Below the pieces are notes generated by a model, which saw nothing but the letters and a program-made list of their open reading frames with translations, was not told the DNA's origin and ran no database searches. A DNA stretch of 35,015 nucleotides from Microcoleus asticus IPMA8 (GTDB lineage Bacteria > Cyanobacteriota > Cyanobacteriia > Cyanobacteriales > Microcoleaceae): the NCBI RefSeq assembly GCF_013179805.1, contig NZ_SRRZ01000077.1, forward strand, positions 1 to 35,015. Direction: 5' to 3'. This document shows positions 24,415-32,728 of this stretch, in pieces. The translations under genes were made by a program, and so were the position numbers. Every line of letters begins with the position of its first letter. Position 1 is the first letter of the stretch.

Positions 24415-26265
24415 CTACTTAGCAACAACCGACAAACTGCGAAGTCGATTAATTGCCGCCGCCAATTCAAACCGTCGAAACATGGCAAAATCCCCTTCAG
24501 GAAAAGGCGATAAAATATCCATCCCCTGCGCGTCAATATCTGCCATCACCAAATCTATGATTTCCGACAAAGTGCGTTTCCCGTCCGTGTATTGCTGCTT
24601 AGCATAAACCATTGCCGCAGCGATCGCCCTTAACTGTCCGCTGTCCACAATTTGCTCAACAGCACCCAAATCAATCTCCTCTGTTCCGAAAGCCAATTCA
24701 TCAACATCCCGCACCTTCACCCGCACATCTCGCCGTCCCCGACTCGGATCTAAACTAGCAGGAATCGGCACTCTTTGAGTAATCTCACCAAAATTTTCTC
24801 CCCCTTCAGCAGCACGGCTAATCGAGTAATTCTTAGCAATCTCTTTAGCTTTTTCAGTCACGTTATCTGCTTGAAAATTCTCCATTGCAATCACAGTATC
24901 CGCCACATCAAAATAATCGCCGCTTCCCCCCATTACTAAAATAGTCGATACGCCATAATCCGCATACAATTGTCTCACTTTATCAATAAACGGCGTAATC
25001 GGTTCCTTATCCTTAGCGATGAGTTCTTGCATTCGGCGATCGCGAATCATGAAATTCGTCGCCGCCGTATCCTCATCCACCAATAAAACAGGCACTAAAT
25101 CCCCTTCAAAAATAGCGACTAATTCCGTCTCTAAAACAAAAGACTGAGCTTCTTCCTTCTTCCCTCTTCCTTCTTCCTTCTTCCCTCTTCCTTCTTCCTT
25201 CTTCCTTTTCCCCACTTCCAAAGCCTCAATAATATTAGCAGCTTGCGACGTGCTACCGCTCGCATTTTCAGTATAAAATTGTGCAGTATCTCTACCTTGC
25301 GGCAAGTGGTTAATAAAAGGCGAAATATCAACTCCCGCCACACTTCTCCCATCTTCCGCCCTAATTTTAACCGCCGCCGGATTAGTCACCACAAATTCCC
25401 TACCATCTCCCGGAATTCGGTTGTAAACTCCCAACTCAATCGCCCTGAGTAAAGTTGATTTGCCGTGATAGCCGCCGCCAACAATCAAAGTAATGCCAGC
25501 GGGAATACCCATACCGGAAATCAAACCGCGATTCGGACAATTAAACTCAACTTTTAACGACGGCGGCGACTGAAAAGCCACAGCATTATTTAACAAAGGG
25601 CGATCGTCAACACCCGTGCGGCGGGGCAAAATAGAACCGTCAGCCACAAACGCAACTAATCCTTTTTCAGCTAACTGTTTCCGCAGCCAGTCAGCATCTT
25701 CTACAGTTTCCACATGACGGCGACATTCAGCAGCATTTAAGTTAGCATACTTCAGAGATTTGCTGACAATTTCCGGGATATCTTCGCACAGCATTTCAGC
25801 AGCTTGTCGCCCTAAGATACTGCGCCCTCCCGCTGGAAGTCCGACGGTAAATCGCAGTTCTACCCCCCCTAAATCTTCGATATCGGATGTATTTGAGCAA
25901 ATGATCAATGCGGAAGTTCGTTCTAAAACTTCTTGTCCGAAGCGAGTCACTGCAATCATACCACTTTTCCCTGTGCCGCGTTTGCTGCTGATGCTGTAGG
26001 CTGCTTTGTCAAACTGGCGAGTTAGGTAATCTCTGAGGGCTATTTCTCGACTGCGAGAGTGGAAAAGTTGACAAGGAATTTGAGCAATATTGGGGGGAAC
26101 TCTGACTCTAAATTTACTGGGAGAAGCAAACGGATCTCCCTGCACGTAATCAATAATTAATGTGAATTCAGAAAAGTCGTAGTTACCTTGAATGTCTTTG
26201 TAGGTTTTGTAACCTCGATTATCTAGTTGCAATAAATGCCGTTGCAGACTTTCTTTGTTAATCAT
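24415..26265 (-). CDS. ABC-class P-loop ATPase (PF09818 / COG3044 type)
   Basis: The protein has 616 residues. The soluble ATPase has an N-terminal adaptor-like region (LQRHLLQLDNRGYKTYKDIQ; DFTLIIDYVQGDPFASPSKF-like), RGTGKSG at about 95, Walker A LIVGGGYHGKSTLLRAIE (about 260-277), ASGSTSQAANIIEALE in the place of the ABC signature, and Walker B VLLVDEDTAATNFMIRD (about 395). This family is distinct from transporter ATPases and has no membrane domain. A eukaryotic relative, trypanosome MRB1590, acts with RNA, so nucleic-acid work is possible; that is inference. Between the signature and Walker B lies a Lys/Glu insertion from a heptamer DNA array. The gene lies 77 bp upstream of the FHA-ABC gene and is probably co-transcribed with it. 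Confidence 0.88.
   Translation of the reverse strand: MINKESLQRHLLQLDNRGYKTYKDIQGNYDFSEFTLIIDYVQGDPFASPSKFRVRVPPNIAQIPCQLFHSRSREIALRDYLTRQFDKAAYSISSKRGTGKSGMIAVTRFGQEVLERTSALIICSNTSDIEDLGGVELRFTVGLPAGGRSILGRQAAEMLCEDIPEIVSKSLKYANLNAAECRRHVETVEDADWLRKQLAEKGLVAFVADGSILPRRTGVDDRPLLNNAVAFQSPPSLKVEFNCPNRGLISGMGIPAGITLIVGGGYHGKSTLLRAIELGVYNRIPGDGREFVVTNPAAVKIRAEDGRSVAGVDISPFINHLPQGRDTAQFYTENASGSTSQAANIIEALEVGKRKKEEGRGKKEEGRGKKEEAQSFVLETELVAIFEGDLVPVLLVDEDTAATNFMIRDRRMQELIAKDKEPITPFIDKVRQLYADYGVSTILVMGGSGDYFDVADTVIAMENFQADNVTEKAKEIAKNYSISRAAEGGENFGEITQRVPIPASLDPSRGRRDVRVKVRDVDELAFGTEEIDLGAVEQIVDSGQLRAIAAAMVYAKQQYTDGKRTLSEIIDLVMADIDAQGMDILSPFPEGDFAMFRRFELAAAINRLRSLSVVAK
25149..25211 (-). repeat. In-frame heptamer array inside the ABC-class ATPase gene
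   Basis: Eight heptamers of GAAGAAG or GAAGAGG (coding-strand sense) plus one degenerate unit occur in tandem. Three heptamers make 21 bp, so the array encodes repeats of KKEEGRG and keeps the reading frame. It lies between the signature-like motif and Walker B. Confidence 0.9.
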
Positions 26266-26319
26266 TTGTTATTGGTTATTTGTTATTAATTAATTTGTTA
26301 TTAGTTATTTTAGCTGCTT

Positions 26320-26428
26320 CCTAGGCTCTGCCTGGGAACCGATGTCCAGAGGCTCTGCCTCGCTTGCTTTGAGTGGGAAAATCGGAGGCAGAGCCTCCGG
26401 AGCAGCGTTACCAGGTAGAGCTTGGTAA
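26320..26428. repeat. Nested palindromic dispersed element
   Basis: GAGGCTCTGCCTC (26349-26361) pairs perfectly with 26385-26397, extending to 16 bp with one mismatch (26346-26361 with 26385-26400). Outside it, CTAGGCTCTGCCTGG (from 26321) pairs imperfectly with CCAGGTAGAGCTTGG (26411-26425). It lies between the M28 peptidase stop and the ABC-class ATPase start. AT-rich TTGTTAT/TTAGTTA repeats flank it at about 26266-26310. Confidence 0.75.
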
Positions 26429-26443
26429 GAAGTAGATTACCAA

Positions 26444-27520
26444 TTACCGAATTTCCAGTAATTTAGCAGTAGCATTAACAACAATTTGAGCAGAACCGGC
26501 GAAAAAAGGTCGATCGATAGTTGCTAATGTATCGCTAGATTGGTGATAGTGGGGCGATCGCAAATTTGCAGTATCCGTCACCAACACAGCACCAATTCCT
26601 TTATACCAGAAAGGCGCGTGGTCGCTCCGCAAAACATCGGGAGTCAGCAACCCTTTCAGGGGAACCGGCAGCGCCACCACCGGCGGCAAATCGGCTTTTC
26701 CAGACTCCGCAAAACTTTTCAACAGCAGCGGATGTTCCGCATCCCCAATCACAGCGATAAACTCGCCTTTGTCGGGAGATTTTACCCCCGATGCTTCTAG
26801 AAAAGGTTGCGCTGTCAATCCTTCGGGATATTGCTGGCATCCGGGCGTGTGGCACGCATAACCTACCATATCGAGGACGATCGCTCCCTGCAAATTTTTT
26901 AACCGCGCCTCGCTACCGGTGAATGCTAAACTGCCTAAAAGTCCGATTTCTTCCCTGTCGAAAAATGCTACTTGCAATGTCCGAGGTGTGGGGCGAGAAC
27001 CCAGCAATCTTGCTACTTCTAAAACTACTGCAACTCCCGTCGCATTGTCGTCAGCGCCTGGGGAGTTTGGCACAGTATCGTAGTGTGCTGCGACTAAAAT
27101 TGTACCTGCGTTTGAGTCAGTTCCTTTTCTCTCGGCGAAGACGTTGATTCCTCGATCGAACCGCTGCAAATCTGGAGCAAATCCTAATGTTTGCAGTTGT
27201 TTGGAAATGTAGTCTCTAGTAAAAGAGCGAGATCGTTCTCCCTCGCGTTCTCCTACTAAAGTTTCGACGTGTTTCCACAACCGTGACGGCTCAATTTGGG
27301 GCAAATAAAAAGCATCTTTCTCAGCAGGAAGTGGTAAGGGAGAAGGGTTTTGGGAAGTGTGGATATTGCGATCTATCGAAACTTCGGGTACAGCCGACAA
27401 CCGTTGCCACGAGTAAGAACCCCAACCCGCAACCGTCACCGCAACCAGAATAAATAGCGCTATCCAAATCAATTGTTTCATCAGTAAGTCTATTTGAGAT
27501 TTTAGACAAAGCTTACGCAC
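26444..27520 (-). CDS. M28-family zinc aminopeptidase, membrane-anchored or secreted
   Basis: The protein has 358 residues from 27520, or 345 if it starts at MKQLIWIALF (27481), which puts the signal-anchor helix (LIWIALFILVAVTVAGWGSY) at the very N-terminus and is preferred; no good ribosome binding site separates the two. Metal ligands of the M28 fold are in AAHYDTVPNSPGADDNATG (His, Asp), FFDREEIGLLGS (Glu-Glu), LDMVGY (Asp) and SPHYHQSSDT (last His). The family removes N-terminal residues from peptides; this one would act in the periplasm or outside. A CHTPGCQQ pair of cysteines may form a disulfide. It lies 178 bp upstream of the ABC-class ATPase, across a repeat. Confidence 0.9.
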   Translation of the reverse strand: MRKLCLKSQIDLLMKQLIWIALFILVAVTVAGWGSYSWQRLSAVPEVSIDRNIHTSQNPSPLPLPAEKDAFYLPQIEPSRLWKHVETLVGEREGERSRSFTRDYISKQLQTLGFAPDLQRFDRGINVFAERKGTDSNAGTILVAAHYDTVPNSPGADDNATGVAVVLEVARLLGSRPTPRTLQVAFFDREEIGLLGSLAFTGSEARLKNLQGAIVLDMVGYACHTPGCQQYPEGLTAQPFLEASGVKSPDKGEFIAVIGDAEHPLLLKSFAESGKADLPPVVALPVPLKGLLTPDVLRSDHAPFWYKGIGAVLVTDTANLRSPHYHQSSDTLATIDRPFFAGSAQIVVNATAKLLEIR

Positions 27521-27846
27521 TCCTCACTCTCATAAACCGCGTTTTTTAGAGGGAGCCAGGGCTGCAACGAAGTTTTTTCGTACAACCCAGTTGATGCGTC
27601 CAGGACTGTTAGATTTTATATTTTATATTGACACCCTAGTTAAAAATAAACCTGTTTCAAAAAATGAGACTCAAGTTTTTTAACATTAGCTACAGCTAAG
27701 GCAGAACCAGGTTGTATACTTTTTGAGTGCAAGACAATAACCTAGGTAAAAACCTGTGAATTTCGCCGTCGAATATCTTGCTTATTGGAGCCTTCGACGG
27801 CGACATCCAACCCTACTAATTTTCCTTTAAAACTCACAGTTTAACA
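27521..27846. other. 326-bp non-coding stretch
   Basis: No gene is seen. An 11-bp perfect inverted repeat with a 19-nt loop (TCGCCGTCGAA at 27763-27773, complement at 27793-27803) lies 43 bp beyond the stop of the coiled-coil gene and may end its transcript. The rest is AT-rich and presumably includes the promoter of the M28 peptidase near 27521-27650. Confidence 0.5.
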
Positions 27847-28425
27847 CTAATTTTTTTTCCATTCAATCTCCTTATTTTCCAATATCAACCCGCTGCTGCT
27901 GGGGAAAGCATAAGGAATAGTTTTTGCAGAAAATTCAACTATTTGAGTGGGTTGTTGAAACCACTCGGAATAACTGGGATTGAGTTGATCGTACAGTGCT
28001 TTTAAACCTTGGATCTCTGCCTCTAGCTGCGCTGCTGCTTGATTGATTCTGCGAGCTTGTGCTTGCAATCGTTTTTCTCCAGTTTGAACGTCGTTTTCTA
28101 CTTCTTGCCAGTGCTGTCCAGCCAGCAAGTTTTCTAATTCACCTTGTTTGTAATTGAGTACAGCCTGTTTTTGTTGCAATTGCTTTTCAATAATTTTAGT
28201 CTCTCGGTCAATCTCCTGGATTTGCTGCAACCACTGCTCCCCAAAAGCAGCATTTTGCTGGTGGAACTCGGCAATGGCCTCAGGAGTATTATTCTTGGGA
28301 AAACTGACTGCCACTCGGCACTCAGAGCGCTGTACGCTAAGTTGGTCCCGCGACTCTTGCAGGGCGGCAACTTCTGCTTGCAGCGCGCGGACTTCTTTTT
28401 GGAGTTCTGGGATCGTCTGACTCAT
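27847..28425 (-). CDS. Coiled-coil hypothetical protein
   Basis: The protein has 192 residues, almost entirely alpha-helical by composition. A heptad-patterned coiled coil spans about 1-30 (IPELQKEVRALQAEVAALQE) and 65-145 (rich in Gln, Glu and Ala). A short hydrophobic, Pro-containing tail ends KEIEWKKN. No signal peptide, membrane helix or catalytic motif is present. The role is unknown; such proteins often scaffold or spool. The ATG at 28425 has no evident ribosome binding site. It is divergent from the large signalling gene, 332 bp away. Confidence 0.75.
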   Translation of the reverse strand: MSQTIPELQKEVRALQAEVAALQESRDQLSVQRSECRVAVSFPKNNTPEAIAEFHQQNAAFGEQWLQQIQEIDRETKIIEKQLQQKQAVLNYKQGELENLLAGQHWQEVENDVQTGEKRLQAQARRINQAAAQLEAEIQGLKALYDQLNPSYSEWFQQPTQIVEFSAKTIPYAFPSSSGLILENKEIEWKKN

Positions 28426-28757
28426 TGGTTCAATTAGTGGGTGTCTGCATCGATTTTAAGCTAATTGTTTATTTTTATAACCAATCCCAGCCGCTTCCTT
28501 GGAGGAATTATCTAATTTTAGCGCGCTTAGGGCCGGTGTCTAAGCATAATGGCTGAGAATTTGTGGCACAATGGCTGATGACACATTTTAACTTAAGATT
28601 AAAATGATAATTATTTACGAACACCAATATTTGGTTGTAAAATCAAATTCAGCCCATAACGTTGGATATGTTTTGTTGTTTCCCTCAAGTTAAGAGCGAG
28701 TGTTTTCAGATTTTTTTCAGCGCAAAAGCATCTATTTAACATTAGGAACAGGAGCAA
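28426..28757. other. 332-bp divergent intergenic region
   Basis: The region holds promoters for the coiled-coil gene (leftward) and the PAS-GGDEF-EAL gene (rightward). Its one visible peculiarity is two copies of AATGGCTGA near 28547 and 28569. The rightward gene has AGGAG just before its ATG. No operator was recognised. Confidence 0.4.
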
Positions 28758-31700
28758 ATGAAAATTAGATATCGATTAATTTTGGCATCTTTAACTGCTG
28801 CTATTTTTTGTGTGGAATGTTGCATTAATGCCAAAATATTGCTGGCAAGTGTAGGGGATAGAGACGGCCGCGCTCTAGGAGAAAGTTTGGTTGCGCCTGA
28901 GAAATTTAGCTATTTGCGATCGGCATCTCGCCCTCCTGCTTCTGTAAGCGCCGACTTATTTTTAGGTAAATTATCCCACATGGAACCAGTAAATTTACCC
29001 AGCAACAATTTTATACAATCTGAGGAAATTCCTGAAAAAGAGCGTAGTTTTAAGTTAAAAATAATCGCTTATCTGGCTTTTATTTCTGTAGTAATCTCCT
29101 TATTAATCAGGACGAATAGAGTAAATATCTTATCCAAAGCGAGCGGGTTAATCAAAACGAAGTCTGAAACAGGGAAGGACAAGTTACCAGAAGGAAAAAA
29201 AGTGTTGCCTTCAAAAAAAGAACAGGATATCTGGGATACTATTACCACAATGACCCAAGATTTGCAGCAAACTGCCGAATATGCCCTCGATATTTGCGAG
29301 GAAATGAACGTCTCGATAATTGCGACCACCCCGGGCGGTCATATTCTGTCGTTAAACCAAGCTACCTGTAAACTTTTGGGATACTCTAAAAAAGAGTTGT
29401 TAGGCAAACCAATAGCCGGACTTTTTAATAAGACTGAATCACCTACGCCCGAGTTAGAATCAACAAATTTAACAACCGCAATTTCTGTCTGCAACATCGA
29501 AAAAGTCTACCTTTCTAAACATGGAAAAAAAGTAATTGTACTGCTTTCAATTTCAACTATTCGTAACGGCAAAGGCGAGGTCAGCGGCAAGTTGTATATA
29601 GCACAAGATCTCACCGACAGCAAGCGGGCTGAAAGAAATTTGCGGCGCAGTGAAAAAAAGTTTCGGCAACTGATAGAAACTGTTAATGCAGCAGCATTGA
29701 TCTATCACGGCAGACAGTTGCGCTATGTCAATTCTCAGACAGAAGCTCTGACTGGATATACTCGCAAAGAATTGCTAGGGTTGGATTTATACGACTTAAT
29801 TCATCTAGATTTTATAGAAATAGTTAAAAACTGGGGTAAATGCAGCCAGCCACCAGCAAGCGCCGGCTCAAAATATGAAATAAAAATTCTCACGAAAACC
29901 GGAGAAGCCCGCTGGATTGAAGCAACTGTAGATATTATCAAATTTGAGAGAAAAACGTCAATATTAATTACAGCGTTTGACATCAGCGATCGCAAATTAG
30001 CAAAGTTAGAACTAGAAACATCTATTTCCTTGCTTCAGGCAACCATTGAATCAACAGCAGACGGCATTCTGGCGGTTGACGGCCAAGGAAAAGTTGTCAG
30101 CTTTAACCGTAAGTTTGCCCAAATGTGGCGGTTGCCAGATTTCCTGCTCGATTTGAGAGATAACAACCAAATTTTGGGTTTCGGAATCAACCAGTTAAAA
30201 TACCCGGAAATCTTTCTCAACCGCGCTAAAGAATTGTCCGATCGCCCGGCAGCAGAAAGTTTCGATATCATCGAATTTAAAGATGGCAGAATCTTGGAAC
30301 GCTACTCGCTGCCACAGCGCACGGGAGGCAAAATTACTGGTCGAGTATTCAGCTTTCGGGATGTAACGGAACGCGTGCAATCCGAAGACAAGCTGCGCAA
30401 AAGCGAAGAACGCTTTCACCTGCTGACGCGGGCGACCAATGATGCAGTATGGGATTTTGATTTATTAAAAAATGAGTATTGGTTGAGTAAAGAGTTTGAA
30501 AACGTTTTTGGATATAAACTCAACGAAACTCAGACGATAGAATTAGAATCCTGGTGGCTAAATATTCATTCTGAAGAACGAGACAAAGTGATGTTAAGCT
30601 TCAATGAAGCAATGAACTCAGACGCTCAATGTTGGTCAGAGGAATACAGCTTCCACCGTGCAGGCGGGGGATATGTTTTTGTGCTCGATCGCGGGTATAT
30701 CATCCGCAATGAAAGTGGGAAAGCAGTAAGGGCGATCGGCACGATGATGGACATCACTCAGCGCAAGCAAGCTGAAGAAATTATCCGCTATCAAGCTGTT
30801 TACGACCAACTCACCGGTTTACCGAACCGGATACTTTTTAACGAACGGCTGCTGGCGTCATTAAAAAAAGCTAAAACAACAAAAAAAATGCTAGCTGTGA
30901 TGTTTTTAGACTTGGACAGATTCAAAAAGATTAATGATACACTAGGTCACGCGGCGGGCGATCGCCTGTTAGAAGGTTTTGCCGGACGCATCAGCGACAC
31001 TTTGCGATCGACTGACACGGTTGCCCGCTGGGGAGGCGACGAATTTACCGTACTGCTTCCCGACATCAATTGCTTAGAAGATGCAGTTAAAACAGCTCAA
31101 AGAATACTCAACAATTTAAAGCCAGCATTTAAACTAGAAGCACAGGCGTTTCATGTCAGCAGCAGCATCGGCATAGCCCTTTATCCCGATGATGGTGAAG
31201 ATGCCGAAACTTTAGTCAAAAATGCCGATGCCGCCTTGTACCGCGCTAAAGAAAAGGGAAGAAATAACTATCAGTTATATACTTCAACAATTAATCCCCA
31301 AGGCAGCCAGTTGCTAACTATAGAACACAGGCTGCACGAGGCTCTAGAAAAGGGAGAATTTGAGGTTTTCTACCAGCCAAAAGTCAACATCACTACTTGG
31401 AAAATTCAGGGTATGGAAGCCCTGCTGCGCTGGCAACATCCAGAATTAGGTTTAGTTACTCCCGCTACATTTATTCCGATCGCCGAAGAGAACGGACTAA
31501 TTGTATCCATTGGCGAATGGGTGCTGCAAACTGCCTGCACTCAAAATAAAGCTTGGCAGGATGCTTTGCAGCCAGATTTGCGGGTAGCAGTCAACGTTTC
31601 GGCTCGGCAGTTCCAGCAATTTAATTTATTAAAAATGGTAGCGAACTGCTTGGAAAAAACAGGTTTAGCACCCAAGTATTTAGAGTTAGAAATTACCGAA

Positions 31701-32099
31701 ACTACAGCAATGCAAGATGTGGATTATACCACAACTGTTCTGAGGGAGTTGCAGAATATGGGAGTGCAGATTGCGCTGGACGATTTCGGCACGGGTTATT
31801 GTTCTCTAAATTATCTCAAAAAGTTTCCCTTGAATATCTTAAAAATAGACAGGTCGTTTGTCAGCGAACTGACGACAGATCCGTGCGAACGGGCGATCGC
31901 CAATGCTGTAGCGACCCTGGGGCGAGATTTGAACTTGAGTGTGGTAGCCGAAGGAGTAGAAACTAAAGAGCAGTTGGAGTGTTTGCGATCGCTCCACTGT
32001 CAAGAAATTCAGGGTTATTATTTCAGCCCTCCACTATCAGCTAATGATGCTAGCAAGCTATTGGTAAATTCTCAGTTGCGACAAGTAAAAACTGCATGA
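28758..32099 (+). CDS. Membrane PAS-PAS-PAS-PAS-GGDEF-EAL cyclic-di-GMP protein
   Basis: The protein has 1113 residues. A signal-anchor helix (about 6-30), a short loop and a second helix (about 101-120) are followed by four PAS/PAC sensor modules (about 180-290, 300-415, 422-545, 548-670). The GGDEF domain (about 672-845) has intact ARWGGDEF at about 756-763, with RSTD five residues before it, the inhibitory I-site. The EAL domain (about 855-1105) keeps EALLRW, NVSARQF, EITETTA, LDDFGTGYCSL, LKIDRSF, AEGVET and QGYYFSPP, all the usual catalytic residues. Both synthesis and breakdown of cyclic-di-GMP are therefore possible; PAS input presumably decides. The ATG at 28758 follows AGGAG. The gene is monocistronic; targets such as motility or phototaxis are inference. 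Confidence 0.95.
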   Translation: MKIRYRLILASLTAAIFCVECCINAKILLASVGDRDGRALGESLVAPEKFSYLRSASRPPASVSADLFLGKLSHMEPVNLPSNNFIQSEEIPEKERSFKLKIIAYLAFISVVISLLIRTNRVNILSKASGLIKTKSETGKDKLPEGKKVLPSKKEQDIWDTITTMTQDLQQTAEYALDICEEMNVSIIATTPGGHILSLNQATCKLLGYSKKELLGKPIAGLFNKTESPTPELESTNLTTAISVCNIEKVYLSKHGKKVIVLLSISTIRNGKGEVSGKLYIAQDLTDSKRAERNLRRSEKKFRQLIETVNAAALIYHGRQLRYVNSQTEALTGYTRKELLGLDLYDLIHLDFIEIVKNWGKCSQPPASAGSKYEIKILTKTGEARWIEATVDIIKFERKTSILITAFDISDRKLAKLELETSISLLQATIESTADGILAVDGQGKVVSFNRKFAQMWRLPDFLLDLRDNNQILGFGINQLKYPEIFLNRAKELSDRPAAESFDIIEFKDGRILERYSLPQRTGGKITGRVFSFRDVTERVQSEDKLRKSEERFHLLTRATNDAVWDFDLLKNEYWLSKEFENVFGYKLNETQTIELESWWLNIHSEERDKVMLSFNEAMNSDAQCWSEEYSFHRAGGGYVFVLDRGYIIRNESGKAVRAIGTMMDITQRKQAEEIIRYQAVYDQLTGLPNRILFNERLLASLKKAKTTKKMLAVMFLDLDRFKKINDTLGHAAGDRLLEGFAGRISDTLRSTDTVARWGGDEFTVLLPDINCLEDAVKTAQRILNNLKPAFKLEAQAFHVSSSIGIALYPDDGEDAETLVKNADAALYRAKEKGRNNYQLYTSTINPQGSQLLTIEHRLHEALEKGEFEVFYQPKVNITTWKIQGMEALLRWQHPELGLVTPATFIPIAEENGLIVSIGEWVLQTACTQNKAWQDALQPDLRVAVNVSARQFQQFNLLKMVANCLEKTGLAPKYLELEITETTAMQDVDYTTTVLRELQNMGVQIALDDFGTGYCSLNYLKKFPLNILKIDRSFVSELTTDPCERAIANAVATLGRDLNLSVVAEGVETKEQLECLRSLHCQEIQGYYFSPPLSANDASKLLVNSQLRQVKTA

Positions 32100-32138
32100 T
32101 ACTTATCGGTGAGGGCGATCGGGCTTTAAGATTATTGA

Positions 32139-32686
32139 ATGTTTAATTTTATGTATGAAAGTATATTAAGTGCGCGAGTAAAGGAGAGTGTCACGATCCA
32201 AATCAACCAGCGAAAACTAACTTTCGAGGAATACCTCAGCTATGAAGACAATACCGACAACAGCTACGAATTGACTGATGGAGAGTTAATCGCGCGGCCG
32301 CCAGAATCAGAACCCAATACCGCCATTGCCAACTATTTATTTTTGGTGCTAGTTAATGTTGGCACCCCCTGGCGGCTCATCAAAACGCATAACTGCGAAA
32401 TCCAGGTTCCTATGTTGCGATCTGGCGATGCAGCTAACCGCTATCTCGACTTGGTAATTCTCACCGCAGAGCACATCCCCCTGACGGCAGCAAACAGCCT
32501 GACTTTCACCCTCAATATACCTGCCCCTCAGTTGGTAGTTAAGGTCGTCAGTCCCGGCAGAGTCGGAAACGGGACTACAATCCTCTTCGAGGGCTTCGCC
32601 AACGCAAACGAGCTCAGTCCTCCGCCTGTGGCATCCCGGAGTATTGGATTGTTGACCCCTTTCTCTCACAAGCGTTAAATACGTAA
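32139..32686 (+). pseudogene. Uma2-family (DUF820) endonuclease-like gene, frameshifted and truncated
   Basis: The first frame gives RKLTFEEYLSYEDNTDNSYE, LTDGELIARPPESEPNTAIA, YLDLVIL and PQLVVKVVSPGRVGN, the Uma2 pattern, then drifts to a spurious end at 32678. Another frame takes over near 32568 with RKRDY, then KRAQSSACGIPEYWIVDPF, and stops at 32684-32686. A 24-bp dispersed repeat lies in frame between RDY and KRAQ. The family's E-x-V catalytic glutamate (usually VVEVVSP) is a lysine here, and about 40 C-terminal residues are missing. Uma2 proteins have a PD-(D/E)XK fold and are abundant in cyanobacteria, with no firm function. The frameshift, lost residue and truncation all indicate decay. 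Confidence 0.8.
32580..32603 (+). repeat. 24-bp small dispersed repeat, copy 2
   Basis: This copy is identical to 1924-1947 except at one base and lies in the broken Uma2 gene. Removing about 27 bp here would bring RDY directly next to KRAQ, as expected from relatives, which supports insertion. Confidence 0.7.
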
Positions 32687-32728
32687 AAATCCCAGCAAAC
32701 AAATTAACGCCAAGCTTGATAAATTATC

